From: Paraglaciecola mesophila
GTDB lineage: Bacteria > Pseudomonadota > Gammaproteobacteria > Enterobacterales > Alteromonadaceae
Assembly (NCBI RefSeq): GCF_009906955.1
Contig: NZ_CP047656.1
Location: 1,178,001-1,242,000 of the forward strand
Reading direction: 5' to 3'
Length of the DNA stretch: 64,000 nt
Below the pieces are notes generated by a model that was not told where the DNA came from, ran no database searches, and saw nothing but the letters and a program-made list of their open reading frames with translations. Both the position numbers and the translations under genes were made by a program. This document shows positions 53,964 through 64,000 of the stretch, piece by piece. Within the stretch, counting starts at the first letter, position 1, and each line of letters opens with the position of its first letter.

Positions 53964-55307
53964 TTATTGCCCAGTTGCTTTGCGCACAGCGTCTGCAATA
54001 TGCTCTGCCCACTTGCGTGAGTCAGCAGCATCGTTAGCTTCAACCATGACGCGTATCAAAGGTTCAGTGCCACTTTTACGCAGTAGCACCCTGCCCCGTT
54101 CGCCCAATGCTGCTTCAGCTTCAAGTACACTATTGTTAACCGCCTCGGCAGATAATGGAGTGTCTCCTTCGTTAAAGCGCACATTAATCAGCGTTTGTGG
54201 GAATTTGGTCATACCCCGGCTTAATTCGTTTAATGTCATATTGGCATTAATCATCGCGGCCAGTACTTGCAACCCTGCAACAATACCATCACCAGTAGAC
54301 GCTGCATCGAGGTTTAGTACATGCCCAGATCCTTCACCGCCAATTGACCAACCTTTTTGGCGCAGCAATTCAAGTACATACCTGTCACCGACTTTGCTTC
54401 GTTCAAAAGGAACACCGAGCGTACTTAAGGCGACTTCTAGGCCTAAGTTACTCATGACAGTGCCGACCACACCACCATTTAACTTGCCAGATTTAAGGGC
54501 GTCACGTGCGATGATATAGACAATTTGATCGCCGTCGATAACATTACCATGGTGGTCAACGAGCATAATTCTATCGCCGTCACCATCTAAGGCGAAACCA
54601 AGATCCGCTTTGTTCTTGATAACACTATCTACAATCGCTTTCATAGAGGTAGCCCCTACCTTGCGATTGATATTTAAGCCATCAGGCTCAGTGCCTATTT
54701 CAATGACTTCTGCACCTAGCTCACTCAGCACATTAGGTGCAATGTGATACGTCGCACCATGGGCACAATCGACGACTATTTTCAGGCCTTTCAAGGATAA
54801 ATTTGACGGAAAGTTGCCCTTACAAAATTCAATGTAACGACCAGCAGCATCGGCGATACGTACCGCTTTACCCAGTTTATCTGATGCGACGCATTGCATT
54901 GGCTTGTCCATTTCGGCTTCGATCGCCAGCTCTATATCATCGTCTAATTTAGTGCCATCAGCAGAGAAAAACTTGATGCCGTTATCATAATACGGGTTAT
55001 GTGATGCACTGATCACGATCCCGGCTTCAGAGCGAAACGTTTTAGTTAAATAGGCAATCGCTGGCGTAGGCATAGGGCCAAGTAAGCCGATATTAATACC
55101 GGCAGCTGATAAGCCTGATTCTAATGCTGACTCCAGCATGTAGCCTGATATACGTGTATCCTTACCTATGATGACTTTGTTTGTGCCACTGCCTGCTAAC
55201 ACTTTGCCTGCGGCCCACCCGAGCTTCATAACGAACTCTGGATTAATTAGGTTCTCACCGACTTTTCCGCGAATACCGTCGGTTCCGAAATACTTTCTGT
55301 CACTCAT
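53964..55307 (-). CDS. glmM: Phosphoglucosamine mutase
   Basis: A 447-residue enzyme converting glucosamine-6-phosphate to glucosamine-1-phosphate for peptidoglycan and LPS precursors. The phosphoserine is Ser102 (V-I-S-A-S-H-N-P), the same number as in E. coli. D-G-D-G-D-R (metal loop), G-E-G-S-G-H and [10 protein letters not shown] complete the motif set. The ATG at 55307 has AAGGA upstream and starts the standard [14 protein letters not shown]. Its first 8 nt overlap the end of folP. Confidence 0.97.
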   Translation of the reverse strand: MSDRKYFGTDGIRGKVGENLINPEFVMKLGWAAGKVLAGSGTNKVIIGKDTRISGYMLESALESGLSAAGINIGLLGPMPTPAIAYLTKTFRSEAGIVISASHNPYYDNGIKFFSADGTKLDDDIELAIEAEMDKPMQCVASDKLGKAVRIADAAGRYIEFCKGNFPSNLSLKGLKIVVDCAHGATYHIAPNVLSELGAEVIEIGTEPDGLNINRKVGATSMKAIVDSVIKNKADLGFALDGDGDRIMLVDHHGNVIDGDQIVYIIARDALKSGKLNGGVVGTVMSNLGLEVALSTLGVPFERSKVGDRYVLELLRQKGWSIGGEGSGHVLNLDAASTGDGIVAGLQVLAAMINANMTLNELSRGMTKFPQTLINVRFNEGDTPLSAEAVNNSVLEAEAALGERGRVLLRKSGTEPLIRVMVEANDAADSRKWAEHIADAVRKATGQ

Positions 55308-56133
55308 TATTATTTTCCTTTTGTAACATAGACACAATTTTGACTGCATCAACTGTTTCTTTTACATCATGTACACGTATGATTTGCGCGCCTTTAAGCG
55401 CTGCAATTGTCGCCAATGCTACGCTCCCTGCTAGTCGCTCATCCGTGGTTCGGTTTAGCAACTGGCCTATCATTGACTTTCTCGACATCCCAACAAGTAA
55501 TGGGTAGCCCAATAGGTGTAACGCTTCTAACTGCGCAAGCAACTGATAATTATGCGCTAAACTTTTTCCAAATCCAAAGCCTGGATCTATCAAAATTTTA
55601 TCTTTGTGAATACCCGCTTGAATACACGCTTGCGCTCGAGCACGCAAAAAATCAAGCACGTCAGTCTGTACATCATCGTAATGAGGAGCATCCTGCATGC
55701 TACGCGGTTGACCACGCATATGCATTAAACACACTGCTACCTGTGCTTGTGCAGCTACCTTTAATGCCCCTGGTGCCTGCAATGCTCTAACATCATTAAT
55801 AAGCCCTGCCCCTGCATCTACTGCAGCTTTCATCACGGCAGGCTTACTGGTATCGATAGAGATTACCGTATCGAAGCGGGCATGAAGCGCCTCAATAACG
55901 GGCACGATTCTGTCGAGCTCCTCCTGCTCAGCAACGTCATCGGCTCCTGGGCGCGTTGACTCTCCGCCTACATCAATAAAATCAGCGCCCGCTGAAATCA
56001 TTTTTTGGGCATGATTGATTGCATGATTTACCTTGGAGAATTGACCACCATCCGAAAATGAGTCAGGCGTGACATTTAAGATCCCCATAACCCTAGGACT
56101 ATCCAGATTTAGAGATTTATGACGAAAGTTCAT
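55300..56133 (-). CDS. folP: Dihydropteroate synthase
   Basis: A 277-residue TIM-barrel enzyme joining 6-hydroxymethyl-dihydropterin diphosphate with p-aminobenzoate; the target of sulfonamides. [33 protein letters not shown] and the closing R-V-H-D-V motif are intact. It overlaps glmM by 8 nt. A terminator separates it from ftsH, so it likely has its own promoter between 56134 and 56163. Confidence 0.97.
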   Translation of the reverse strand: MNFRHKSLNLDSPRVMGILNVTPDSFSDGGQFSKVNHAINHAQKMISAGADFIDVGGESTRPGADDVAEQEELDRIVPVIEALHARFDTVISIDTSKPAVMKAAVDAGAGLINDVRALQAPGALKVAAQAQVAVCLMHMRGQPRSMQDAPHYDDVQTDVLDFLRARAQACIQAGIHKDKILIDPGFGFGKSLAHNYQLLAQLEALHLLGYPLLVGMSRKSMIGQLLNRTTDERLAGSVALATIAALKGAQIIRVHDVKETVDAVKIVSMLQKENNNE

Positions 56134-56162
56134 TGTTGGGCTTTATACACCTAAGTGAAGCT

Positions 56163-56200
56163 GAAAAAAAACGCTTTGCTGATCACTCAACAAAGCGTTG
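56163..56200 (-). terminator. Intrinsic terminator between ftsH and folP
   Basis: On the minus strand AACGCTTTG and CAAAGCGTT pair around a 12-nt loop and are followed by eight T residues, starting about 20 nt after the ftsH stop. Confidence 0.85.
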
Positions 56201-56218
56201 TATTTACTACTGAATTAA

Positions 56219-58180
56219 TTAGTTAGTTGCATCACCTGGCTTTCCAACCGTTGGATCAGACTTTTTGGGCTCTTTCTTGTCGTTCGAATCACTTTTAGGT
56301 TCATCACTGACTGACGCTCCACCAGTTGGAGGAGTATTGTCATTTTTAGAATCTTCAATCCAATCAGCAGGAGGACGCACATCTTTACGCGCCATCAAAT
56401 CATCGATTTGTTTCGCATCAATGGTTTCATACTTCATCAAGCAATCTTTCATGGCGTGTAAAATATCGATGTTATCGGTCAATATTTTTTCAGCGCGTGA
56501 ATAGTTTCTGTCAATTAGTGATTTCACTTCAGCATCAATTGCACGAGCGGTGTCATCAGACATATGCTTCGATTTCGCCATGCTGCGACCTAGGAAAACT
56601 TCGCCCTCTTCTTCAGCATAAAGCATTGGCCCCATCTTCGTTGATAAGCCCCATTGCGTTACCATCTTGCGCGCTATGTCGGTAGCCCGTTCGATGTCGT
56701 TTGATGCACCTGTGGTGACGCGGTCTTCACCTAAAGTAAGCGCTTCAGCGATTCGACCACCAAACAAGCTTGAAATCATGCTTTCAAGATGTTGCTTGCT
56801 ATGGCTGTATCGGTCTTGCTCCGGTAAGTACATAGTCACACCTAACGCGCGACCACGTGGAATTATAGACACTTTATAAACCGGATCATGCTCAGGTACT
56901 AATCGACCCACAATGGCGTGACCCGCTTCGTGATATGCCGTATTGGTCTTTTCTTCCTCAGACATAACCATGTTTTTGCGCTCGGAGCCCATCATGATTT
57001 TATCTTTGGCTTTATCAAACTCTTCCATCGAGACAGTGCGCTTACCGCTTCTTGCAGCAAACAAAGCCGCTTCGTTAACCAAGTTTGCTAAATCAGCCCC
57101 TGAAAAGCCAGGTGTGCCTCGTGCAATATAAGACGGTTCAACATTGTCCCCTAAAGGTACTTTACGCATATGCACTTTTAAAATTTGCTCACGACCGCGA
57201 ATGTCAGGCAAGCCAACATGTACTTGACGGTCAAAACGACCTGGACGCAATAGCGCAGGGTCGAGTACATCTGGACGGTTGGTTGCAGCAATAACGATGA
57301 TACCTTCATTACCGCCGAAGCCATCCATTTCCACTAGCATTTGGTTCAATGTTTGTTCACGCTCATCGTGACCGCCACCCATGCCGGCACCACGTTGGCG
57401 ACCAACAGCGTCGATTTCATCGATGAATATAATACAAGGTGCTGCTTTCTTAGCTTGTTCGAACATATCACGTACACGAGATGCACCGACACCCACGAAC
57501 ATTTCAACAAAGTCAGAACCTGAAATTGAGAAAAACGGGACTTTTGCTTCACCAGCAATCGCTTTGGCTAACAAGGTTTTACCCGTACCAGGAGGACCTA
57601 CCATAAGAACACCAGTAGGAATACGACCACCTAATTTTTGGAATTTACTTGGGTCACGCAAGAAGTCGACTAATTCAGACACATCTTCTTTTGCTTCGTC
57701 GCAACCTGCCACGTCAGCAAAGGTCGTTTTAATTTGGTCTTCGCCCATCAGGCGCGCTTTACTCTTACCAAACGACATGGCACCGCGACCACCGCCGCCA
57801 CCTTGCATTTGACGCATGAAGAAAATCCATACACCAATAAGCAGCAACATAGGAAACCAAGAAATGAAGATAGAGGTCAGTAATGACGGTTCTTCAGGTG
57901 GTTCACCAAGAATTTTTACGTCTTGCTTTACCAAATCTGAAATAAGTTGGTCGTCAAAATATGGGATGTAGGTAGAGAAACTTTCCCCTGACCGTTTCGT
58001 CCCCTTTATTTCACGTGATTCACTATCAATACGCACCTCACGGATTTGTCCTTGATTGGCTTCTTTCAGAAACGTTGTGTAATCCGTTTGTACCTTTGAT
58101 GACTCTCCCGGAGAAAAACTCTGGAAGACTGACATCAAAACGACAGCTATGACCAACCATAGGATTAAATTTTTTGCCAT
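56219..58180 (-). CDS. ftsH: ATP-dependent zinc metalloprotease FtsH
   Basis: A 653-residue hexameric membrane protease. Two membrane segments (about 5-23 and 100-120) flank a periplasmic domain. The AAA+ module has Walker A G-P-P-G-T-G-K-T, Walker B I-I-F-I-D-E-I-D and the pore motif F-V-G-V-G-A-S-R. The protease domain has the zinc site H-E-A-G-H. The acidic, Ser/Asn-rich tail replaces the E. coli tail. The ATG at 58180 matches the E. coli start; a TTG nine bases earlier is possible. Pairs with rlmE upstream, as usual. Confidence 0.97.
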   Translation of the reverse strand: MAKNLILWLVIAVVLMSVFQSFSPGESSKVQTDYTTFLKEANQGQIREVRIDSESREIKGTKRSGESFSTYIPYFDDQLISDLVKQDVKILGEPPEEPSLLTSIFISWFPMLLLIGVWIFFMRQMQGGGGGRGAMSFGKSKARLMGEDQIKTTFADVAGCDEAKEDVSELVDFLRDPSKFQKLGGRIPTGVLMVGPPGTGKTLLAKAIAGEAKVPFFSISGSDFVEMFVGVGASRVRDMFEQAKKAAPCIIFIDEIDAVGRQRGAGMGGGHDEREQTLNQMLVEMDGFGGNEGIIVIAATNRPDVLDPALLRPGRFDRQVHVGLPDIRGREQILKVHMRKVPLGDNVEPSYIARGTPGFSGADLANLVNEAALFAARSGKRTVSMEEFDKAKDKIMMGSERKNMVMSEEEKTNTAYHEAGHAIVGRLVPEHDPVYKVSIIPRGRALGVTMYLPEQDRYSHSKQHLESMISSLFGGRIAEALTLGEDRVTTGASNDIERATDIARKMVTQWGLSTKMGPMLYAEEEGEVFLGRSMAKSKHMSDDTARAIDAEVKSLIDRNYSRAEKILTDNIDILHAMKDCLMKYETIDAKQIDDLMARKDVRPPADWIEDSKNDNTPPTGGASVSDEPKSDSNDKKEPKKSDPTVGKPGDATN

Positions 58181-58241
58181 GTCGCTCAAGTTGTTGACCT
58201 CTGTTATTTCAATTTTGTTGCGAATCTCACGCCTGAGACTA

Positions 58242-58871
58242 CTATAATTTAAAGCCCGTCGCTACCAGATAAACCTCTCTTGACCGCGCACGAGATGAAT
58301 CAGGTTTACGTGTTTTGACTACTTTGAAGGCACTTTTGACCTCATTAAAGAATTGGTCAAAACCTTCACCCATAAATACCTTTACAGTGTAACTACCGTT
58401 TTTCTTCAATACTTGCCGGCACATATCCAAAGAAAGTTCGACTAAGTACATCGATTTTGCTTGGTCTGCCGTGTCATTGCCTGTCATGTTCGGCGCCATA
58501 TCAGACATAACAACATCTACGTTCTTGCCACCAATTTTGTTCAATAACGTGTCAAGTACTGCTTCCTCACGAAAATCCCCCATAAGGAAATCAACGCCAG
58601 GTAGAGGGTCCATAGCCAAAATATCGCAGGCGATAACATGCCCGCTCTCTCCGACCTGTTTTACTGCATACTGCGACCAGCCTCCTGGCGCAGCCCCTAG
58701 ATCGACTACCGTCATCCCAGGTTTTATCAGACCGTCCTTCGCTTGAATCTCTTCAAGCTTAAATACTGCCCGAGAACGAAGGCCTTGTTTTTTTGCCTGA
58801 ATGACATATTTATCGTCAAAGTGTTCTTTTAACCAGCGTTTACTGCTTTCAGATTGCTTATTTTTACCCAT
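58242..58871 (-). CDS. rlmE: 23S rRNA (uridine(2552)-2'-O)-methyltransferase
   Basis: A 209-residue enzyme, the same length as E. coli RlmE/FtsJ, methylating U2552 in the A-loop. The SAM motif is [13 protein letters not shown] and the K-D-K-E catalytic residues are in their usual contexts (K-A-V-F-K-L-E, S-D-M-A-P-N, V-K-V-F, S-R-E-V-Y). Located 61 nt upstream of ftsH and divergent from yhbY, as in E. coli. Confidence 0.97.
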   Translation of the reverse strand: MGKNKQSESSKRWLKEHFDDKYVIQAKKQGLRSRAVFKLEEIQAKDGLIKPGMTVVDLGAAPGGWSQYAVKQVGESGHVIACDILAMDPLPGVDFLMGDFREEAVLDTLLNKIGGKNVDVVMSDMAPNMTGNDTADQAKSMYLVELSLDMCRQVLKKNGSYTVKVFMGEGFDQFFNEVKSAFKVVKTRKPDSSRARSREVYLVATGFKL

Positions 58872-58966
58872 TGGCTTCGTTTGTCATTAGGAATACTTGG
58901 AAGATGGCGCTAGAATACTGCTTTTCAACTGTTCACATTCAATATAATTGTAAGAAATATTACTCA

Positions 58967-59263
58967 ATGACTCTATCAAACAAGCAAAAACAACACCTAA
59001 AAGGCCTCGCACATTCACTTAAGCCAGTGGTTCAACTTGGTGCAAATGGATTAACCGAAGGCGTATTGGCTGAAATTGAAGGCGCTCTTAGCCATCATGA
59101 ACTCATTAAAGTTAAAGTACCCACTGACGACAGAGAAGAGAAAGCTTTAATAATGGATGCCATTATCCGTGAAACAAATGCTGAGAAGTTACAAACGATC
59201 GGCCACACCTTGGTATTATTTCGTCAAAGTGACGAGAAAAAGATCGAGTTACCACGTAAATAG
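58967..59263 (+). CDS. yhbY: CRS1/YhbY-family RNA-binding protein
   Basis: From the ATG at 58967 the product is 98 residues (E. coli YhbY 97), a single CRM domain associated with pre-50S particles. L-K-G-L-A-H-S-L-K-P-V-V-Q-L-G-A-N-G-L-T and the H-E-L-I-K-V-K-V segment are diagnostic, and G-H-T-L-V-L-F-R ends the domain. A longer in-frame reading from 58871 adds unrelated residues and overlaps the rlmE start. Divergent from rlmE. Confidence 0.93.
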   Translation: MTLSNKQKQHLKGLAHSLKPVVQLGANGLTEGVLAEIEGALSHHELIKVKVPTDDREEKALIMDAIIRETNAEKLQTIGHTLVLFRQSDEKKIELPRK

Positions 59264-59364
59264 CATTGTCACTTAATCCGCCCCGTAACAAAGCGAGTAA
59301 TATCCGGCTTTGATACGGGTTCGGTGTGCCTCATTTATCTACTACCCACGCGGGTAGAATGAAT

Positions 59365-59856
59365 TTAGTGGTGATGACCACCTACCCCATGCGCGTGTCC
59401 ATGCTGAATTTCTTCAGGTGTGGCTTGACGAACATCAATAACCTCTAGCGCGAAATTCAATGTTTTACCCGCCATAGGATGGTTTAAATCTACTGTCACC
59501 ATAAATTTCCCGACTTTTAGCACAGTGACTTCTCGCTGACCTTGCTCAGTGTTTACCACTGCGGTCATACCAGCCTTCCATTTTTTTGTCCCTTTAGCGT
59601 CTTGCAGATGTTTTGCCGGAATACGCTGCTCGGCGTTCTCGCGAATTTCACCATAGGTTTGTGCTGGCTCTAGTTCTACCGTAAAACTGTCGCCGACGCT
59701 TTTCCCTGCTAGTGCCGCTTCAACGCCTGGCATCATGTTATCGTGGCCGTGAAGATACGCTACAGGCTCTGCATCACGGTTGCTTTCCAGTTCGGTGCCA
59801 TCTAATTCAGTAATGGTGTATTTAAATTGAACAACGGTGTCTTTTTCTATTTGCAT
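59365..59856 (-). CDS. slyD: FKBP-type peptidyl-prolyl isomerase SlyD
   Basis: A 163-residue SlyD-type isomerase and chaperone. The FKBP core is interrupted by the insert-in-flap domain (about 70-125), and A-Y-L-H-G-H-D-N-M-M-P-G-V-E-A-A-L-A-G and L-N-H-P-M-A-G-K-T-L-N-F are family motifs. The tail is His-rich (H-G-H-A-H-G-V-G-G-H-H-H) but much shorter than E. coli SlyD and has no Cys, so nickel binding is likely but of lower capacity. Monocistronic, with only a short T-less hairpin downstream. Confidence 0.92.
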   Translation of the reverse strand: MQIEKDTVVQFKYTITELDGTELESNRDAEPVAYLHGHDNMMPGVEAALAGKSVGDSFTVELEPAQTYGEIRENAEQRIPAKHLQDAKGTKKWKAGMTAVVNTEQGQREVTVLKVGKFMVTVDLNHPMAGKTLNFALEVIDVRQATPEEIQHGHAHGVGGHHH

Positions 59857-59967
59857 CTTTTATCTCTTGAGAACGGTAAATTTGCCGCAGTCTATCAGAA
59901 CATATTCTTCGTGGAATCAAAATTGCTGTCCAGATGGCATAGTTGCGCTTAATTTATTGGAATAGTT

Positions 59968-62355
59968 TTAGTCTTCATCAGCACCATTCACAACATTGGC
60001 GATATTCAACAAACTACTGACGGCCATATAATTGATTGTTCCTTTAGGGTAGCGTCCTTTAGCATTCATTACGCCTACCTCTTTATTCATCAACAGTTCT
60101 AAGGCCTGATCGACTGTTTCAACAACACAAATATGAAACTTTCCAAGTTTAACCGCAGCAACCACGTCTTTATCTAACATCAGTGATATTTGATTCGACT
60201 TGGGTATTATCGCGCCTTGGGTTCCGGTTAGCCCTCTGTGCTGACAAAGCTTGAAGAAACCTTCAATTTTTTCGTTTACTCCGCCCACAGACTGCACTTG
60301 CCCATACTGATTGATAGAGCCGGTTATGGCCAAATCTTGACGAGTGGGAATGTTAGTCAGTGCGGATATAAGGGCCACTAACTCAGCCAAAGAAGCGCTG
60401 TCACCATCTATGTGACCATATGATTGTTCAATGGCAATATTGGCCGATAGCGTCAAAGGGAATAACTGCGCGTACTTGTGGCCTAAATACCCTGTTAACA
60501 GCATCACGCCTTTGGAGTGAATGGGTTGACCCAATTCGACTTCACGTTCTATATCAACCACACCATTCGCCCCAGCGTACACAGTGGAAGTAATACGCGC
60601 GGGTGTACCAAATAAGCTATCACCGACTTCGAGCACAGTCAGTCCGTTGACCTTACCAACGTCTACCCCCTCGGTCGCTATCAGAATTTGCCCTTGCTTA
60701 ATATCATCAAGCACAGCTTCACTGACTCGTCCCGTACGCCGTGTTTTTGCGCTCAACGCCGCTTCAATATGGGTTACATCCAAATCTAATTCTTGCCGTT
60801 GGCGGCAGAAATATAAACTCTCGTTAAGCAACTCAATCACGTCAGAAAAACGCGCCGACAAGCGCTGTTGATGCTCGGCCATGCGTAAGCTGTATTCCAC
60901 TAGGCGGTACATTGCCTTAGGGGAAATACTGTTTAACCCCAGTTCCTTAACTTGATATCTTACGCGACCAACAAAGTCATAAAGAGTTTGTTTGTCTAAT
61001 TGAATTTCATGATCAAAATCCACTAACACCCGGAACATCTCATAAAACTCATCATCAAAATCTTGCAGGTTGTAATAAAGCTCACGGGAGCCGAGCAACA
61101 CCACCTTGACGTTAATAGGTATTTGCTGGGGATTGAGGGTAATGGAATTCACCATGCCTACATCAGGTTGGGGTAAATCCATTTTCAGGTGCCCTGATTT
61201 AAGCACTAGCTTTAACGTTTCCCATGCGTACGGCTGTAAAATCAGTTTATCCACATCAAGCAATAAATAACCACCGTTTGCTCGGTGTAAGGCACCAGGG
61301 CGGATCATACGATAATTAGTAAACACTGAGCCTGAGACATTGGTATATTCAACACGGCCAAATAAATTCTGATGTGTCGGGTTTGGCTCGTATATAACAG
61401 GCGCACCAGTTTCTAACTCATGACTGACCAAAATGTTAGGCAGGTACTGCTCTTCAAGCACTGAACGGCGGTCATATTCGTCCTGTTTATCGTCTTTTTT
61501 GTCGTCCGCTAATATCTCTACTATGGTTTCAACCAAATGCGGTTTTAACTGGCGCAAGAACTTTAAAATCCCCAAATCCGATGCATATTGATGCTCTAGG
61601 GCTTTTAACAATGGCTTTATTCCCTGCTCCGCGGTGTCTTTTTTCAGCCGTCTGAGCTGCTCTGATGACGCACGTTTCCATTTAGGTAATTCTATTAACG
61701 CTTCACTCAGGCGGTTTTCCAACTCATCGATTAATTGATAGTAATTCTGCCGTTGGTCGTCGCTAAGCTTCGCAAAGTCCGCATCGTTAATGGGTTTACC
61801 ATCCACGATGGGTGAAAAGCTAATATTCCCATTGTCCTCATATAACGCGACATTCTGCGCTTGGGCAAGTTGCTCCACAGAATCAATGGCATGGTCATAT
61901 CTTTGATCAAATTCACGGGTGATAGTGACTTTTTTGCGCTGGTAGCCGGGATTATCAAAGGCAGCCGGAAAGGTATCCAGCAATTCATCGATTAACTTAC
62001 CCATCTCCTTTACCAATTGCTTACTTTCCCCTGGAGGAAGACGTAAAGCAAAGGGCTCACGTTCATCTTCGAAATTATTGATATAACACCAATCATCTGG
62101 AGTAAGCACTTTTTGAACGTACTTAGCGATATATTCATGTACCAAGGTAAATCTACCTGTGGCTTGCTCGCCCATCACATATAAGTTGTAACCTTTCGCA
62201 TCAATGCCTAGCCCAAAGTCCAAGGCTTCTCGAGCACGTGCTTGTCCAATAAAGGTAGCCTGCATGGCTTTGTCGTCTTTCAGGGCGTGATTAATTAAAC
62301 GTCGACTGGGCTTGGCGGTAATTTCTTTTAAACTCAAGGCGTATTTAAGGTGCAT
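59968..62355 (-). CDS. Lon-family (LonB-like, COG1067) protease with degenerate P-loop
   Basis: A 795-residue protein with an N-terminal AAA-like region and a C-terminal Lon (S16) protease domain. The catalytic dyad is Ser653 (D-G-D-S-A-S) and Lys696 (V-N-E-K-I-E-G), 43 residues apart as in Lon. The position of Walker A reads G-E-Q-A-T-G-R-F-T with Arg for the usual Lys, so ATP binding may be lost or altered. A long helical insert occupies about 95-290. Membrane segments are absent, unlike archaeal LonB. Related proteins occur widely in gammaproteobacteria (E. coli YcbZ group). The ATG at 62355 is the best start although AAAGGA is 16 nt away. Confidence 0.85.
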   Translation of the reverse strand: MHLKYALSLKEITAKPSRRLINHALKDDKAMQATFIGQARAREALDFGLGIDAKGYNLYVMGEQATGRFTLVHEYIAKYVQKVLTPDDWCYINNFEDEREPFALRLPPGESKQLVKEMGKLIDELLDTFPAAFDNPGYQRKKVTITREFDQRYDHAIDSVEQLAQAQNVALYEDNGNISFSPIVDGKPINDADFAKLSDDQRQNYYQLIDELENRLSEALIELPKWKRASSEQLRRLKKDTAEQGIKPLLKALEHQYASDLGILKFLRQLKPHLVETIVEILADDKKDDKQDEYDRRSVLEEQYLPNILVSHELETGAPVIYEPNPTHQNLFGRVEYTNVSGSVFTNYRMIRPGALHRANGGYLLLDVDKLILQPYAWETLKLVLKSGHLKMDLPQPDVGMVNSITLNPQQIPINVKVVLLGSRELYYNLQDFDDEFYEMFRVLVDFDHEIQLDKQTLYDFVGRVRYQVKELGLNSISPKAMYRLVEYSLRMAEHQQRLSARFSDVIELLNESLYFCRQRQELDLDVTHIEAALSAKTRRTGRVSEAVLDDIKQGQILIATEGVDVGKVNGLTVLEVGDSLFGTPARITSTVYAGANGVVDIEREVELGQPIHSKGVMLLTGYLGHKYAQLFPLTLSANIAIEQSYGHIDGDSASLAELVALISALTNIPTRQDLAITGSINQYGQVQSVGGVNEKIEGFFKLCQHRGLTGTQGAIIPKSNQISLMLDKDVVAAVKLGKFHICVVETVDQALELLMNKEVGVMNAKGRYPKGTINYMAVSSLLNIANVVNGADED

Positions 62356-62543
62356 GGTTAGCTGGCATTGTCCTTTTAAGAGCAAGTAGATTAGCACCTG
62401 CTCGTCGCGAAATTCTCATTTGTGGTGAGTTACGTAATTGATAAACTCATTAGGTTGCGCTTTAGCGCATAACATTGCGCAATAGCATATTGATTAATAA
62501 GCTGATATCTAATGTTAATATAATAACAAAAAACAGGAGTAGC

Positions 62544-63092
62544 ATGCGTCACTTTACTCATATTAAAAAGTTTATTTGCATTCTTAGCCTCGGAGTTTCT
62601 TTTTCGTTCTATTGCCAAGCCAGTGTTAAGCAATTAAACGAGCACGGTTTTACGCTTGAAAACACTGTGCTTATCGACGCACCTGCAAAGCAGGTTTGGG
62701 CAGCACTAGTGAGCGACATTGATCTTTGGTGGCCAAAAGATCATACATGGTGGGGCAACAACGGGACCTTGTCATTGCGCCCTGTGGCGGGAGGTTGCTT
62801 TTGCGAGACCGCAGGTGAAAATTCTGCCGAGCATATGCGCATCAGTTTCGTCGAGGTTAATCACGTATTACGCATGACAGGTGGCTTAGGGCCACTGCAG
62901 GGTATGGGGATTTATGGGGCGCTTACTTGGCAGTTAACTGCGCAAAATAACCGCACCAAACTCGTCTTAACCTATCAAGCCCACGGGGTTATCGAGGATA
63001 ACTTTACTGAATTAGCGCCGATTGTGGATAGAGTGCAGAACAGTCAATTAATGGCGTTAGCCGAATACATAAAACCTTCAAATCCTAACTAA
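62544..63092 (+). CDS. Exported SRPBCC (START-like) domain protein
   Basis: A 182-residue protein: signal peptide over about 1-26 (cleavage near C-Q-A), then a START/Bet v1-like SRPBCC domain (V-L-I-D-A-P-A-K-Q-V-W-A-A-L-V, then W-W-P-K-D-H-T-W-W, G-G-C-F-C-E and L-T-Y-Q-A-H-G). Such domains bind hydrophobic ligands; the cargo is unknown. AGGAGT lies 5 nt before the ATG, ruling out a longer reading. Divergent from the Lon-like gene and 144 nt upstream of leuS. Confidence 0.83.
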   Translation: MRHFTHIKKFICILSLGVSFSFYCQASVKQLNEHGFTLENTVLIDAPAKQVWAALVSDIDLWWPKDHTWWGNNGTLSLRPVAGGCFCETAGENSAEHMRISFVEVNHVLRMTGGLGPLQGMGIYGALTWQLTAQNNRTKLVLTYQAHGVIEDNFTELAPIVDRVQNSQLMALAEYIKPSNPN

Positions 63093-63179
63093 CGGAAAGA
63101 TTTACCCCTTAAGTCATTATTTTTTACGATAAATATCGTTAAATCCCAGTTCAGCTATTGTGACCCAGCAAACCGTTAG

Positions 63180-64000
<821 letters not shown>

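Noticed and set aside
53956..54519. 187-codon plus-strand frame
   Set aside because: Antisense to glmM, with low-complexity Ser/Pro content typical of a shadow frame.

Overview
The window is a stretch of ordinary chromosome from a marine gammaproteobacterium of the order Alteromonadales. It most resembles the Paraglaciecola/Glaciecola/Alteromonas group. Protein sequences are close to E. coli and Shewanella homologues, base composition is mildly AT-rich, and several gene strings are conserved gammaproteobacterial neighbourhoods: pabB-nudL-sdaA, truA-accD-folC-dedD-cvpA-purF, glrK-qseG-glrR, aroF-tyrA beside pheA, rpsP-rimM-trmD-rplS, and rlmE-ftsH-folP-glmM-tpiA-secG-tRNA-Leu. I see no prophage, insertion sequence, CRISPR array or rRNA operon. 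The genus is an inference.

Layout. 1-4.4 kb: the first 19 codons of pnp leaving on the minus strand, a secreted pectin-acetylesterase-like enzyme, then rluA and rmuC. 4.4-10.8 kb: class I fumarase, divergent from pabB-nudL-sdaA, then cysB. 10.9-16.4 kb: a sensor-less histidine kinase paired with a membrane-anchored coiled-coil protein, a LysR regulator divergent from the CoA-transferase pair scoAB with a striking double palindrome between them, and a TTG-initiated DEAD-box helicase. 16.4-20.1 kb: nitroreductase, DoxX protein, HAD protein, miaE and a Yip1/YohC-type membrane protein. 20.2-26.1 kb: the purF-to-truA group. 26.3-31 kb: the GlrK/QseG/GlrR envelope-response operon, a small EF-hand protein and a TerB-like protein. 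31-35.4 kb: a Fur-box-preceded ferric iron ABC transporter and a GNAT acetyltransferase. 35.4-38.7 kb: a STAS plus receiver/PP2C/kinase partner-switching module, yciH, and a tandem-receiver protein whose first receiver has lost its phospho-acceptor. 38.7-43.1 kb: aromatic amino-acid genes pheA, tyrA and aroF, with a TyrR box. 43.5-49.1 kb: lipoprotein oligopeptidase, DnaJ-related protein, maltose acetyltransferase family protein, rlmF, and soxR divergent from a VOC protein with a textbook SoxR operator. 49.2-53.9 kb: ribosomal/tRNA-modification operon, an orphan MalK-type ATPase, tRNA-Leu(GAG), secG and tpiA. 53.9-64 kb: glmM, folP, ftsH, rlmE, yhbY, slyD, a Lon-family protease with a degenerate P-loop, a START-like exported protein, and the 5' part of leuS.

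How the genes work together. Most encode central metabolism (fumarase, serine deaminase, ketone-body CoA transfer, triose-phosphate isomerase), cofactor synthesis (pabB, folC and folP all serve folate), aromatic amino-acid synthesis, and RNA modification or ribosome maturation (rluA, truA, miaE, trmD, rimM, rlmE, rlmF, yhbY). The least standard material is regulatory: the scoAB double palindrome, the partner-switch cluster, the SoxR-VOC pair, the sensor-less kinase with its coiled-coil neighbour, a possible aromatic leader peptide before pheA, and a hairpin at the predicted 5' end of the rpsP transcript. I did not find a clearly new defence or mobile system.
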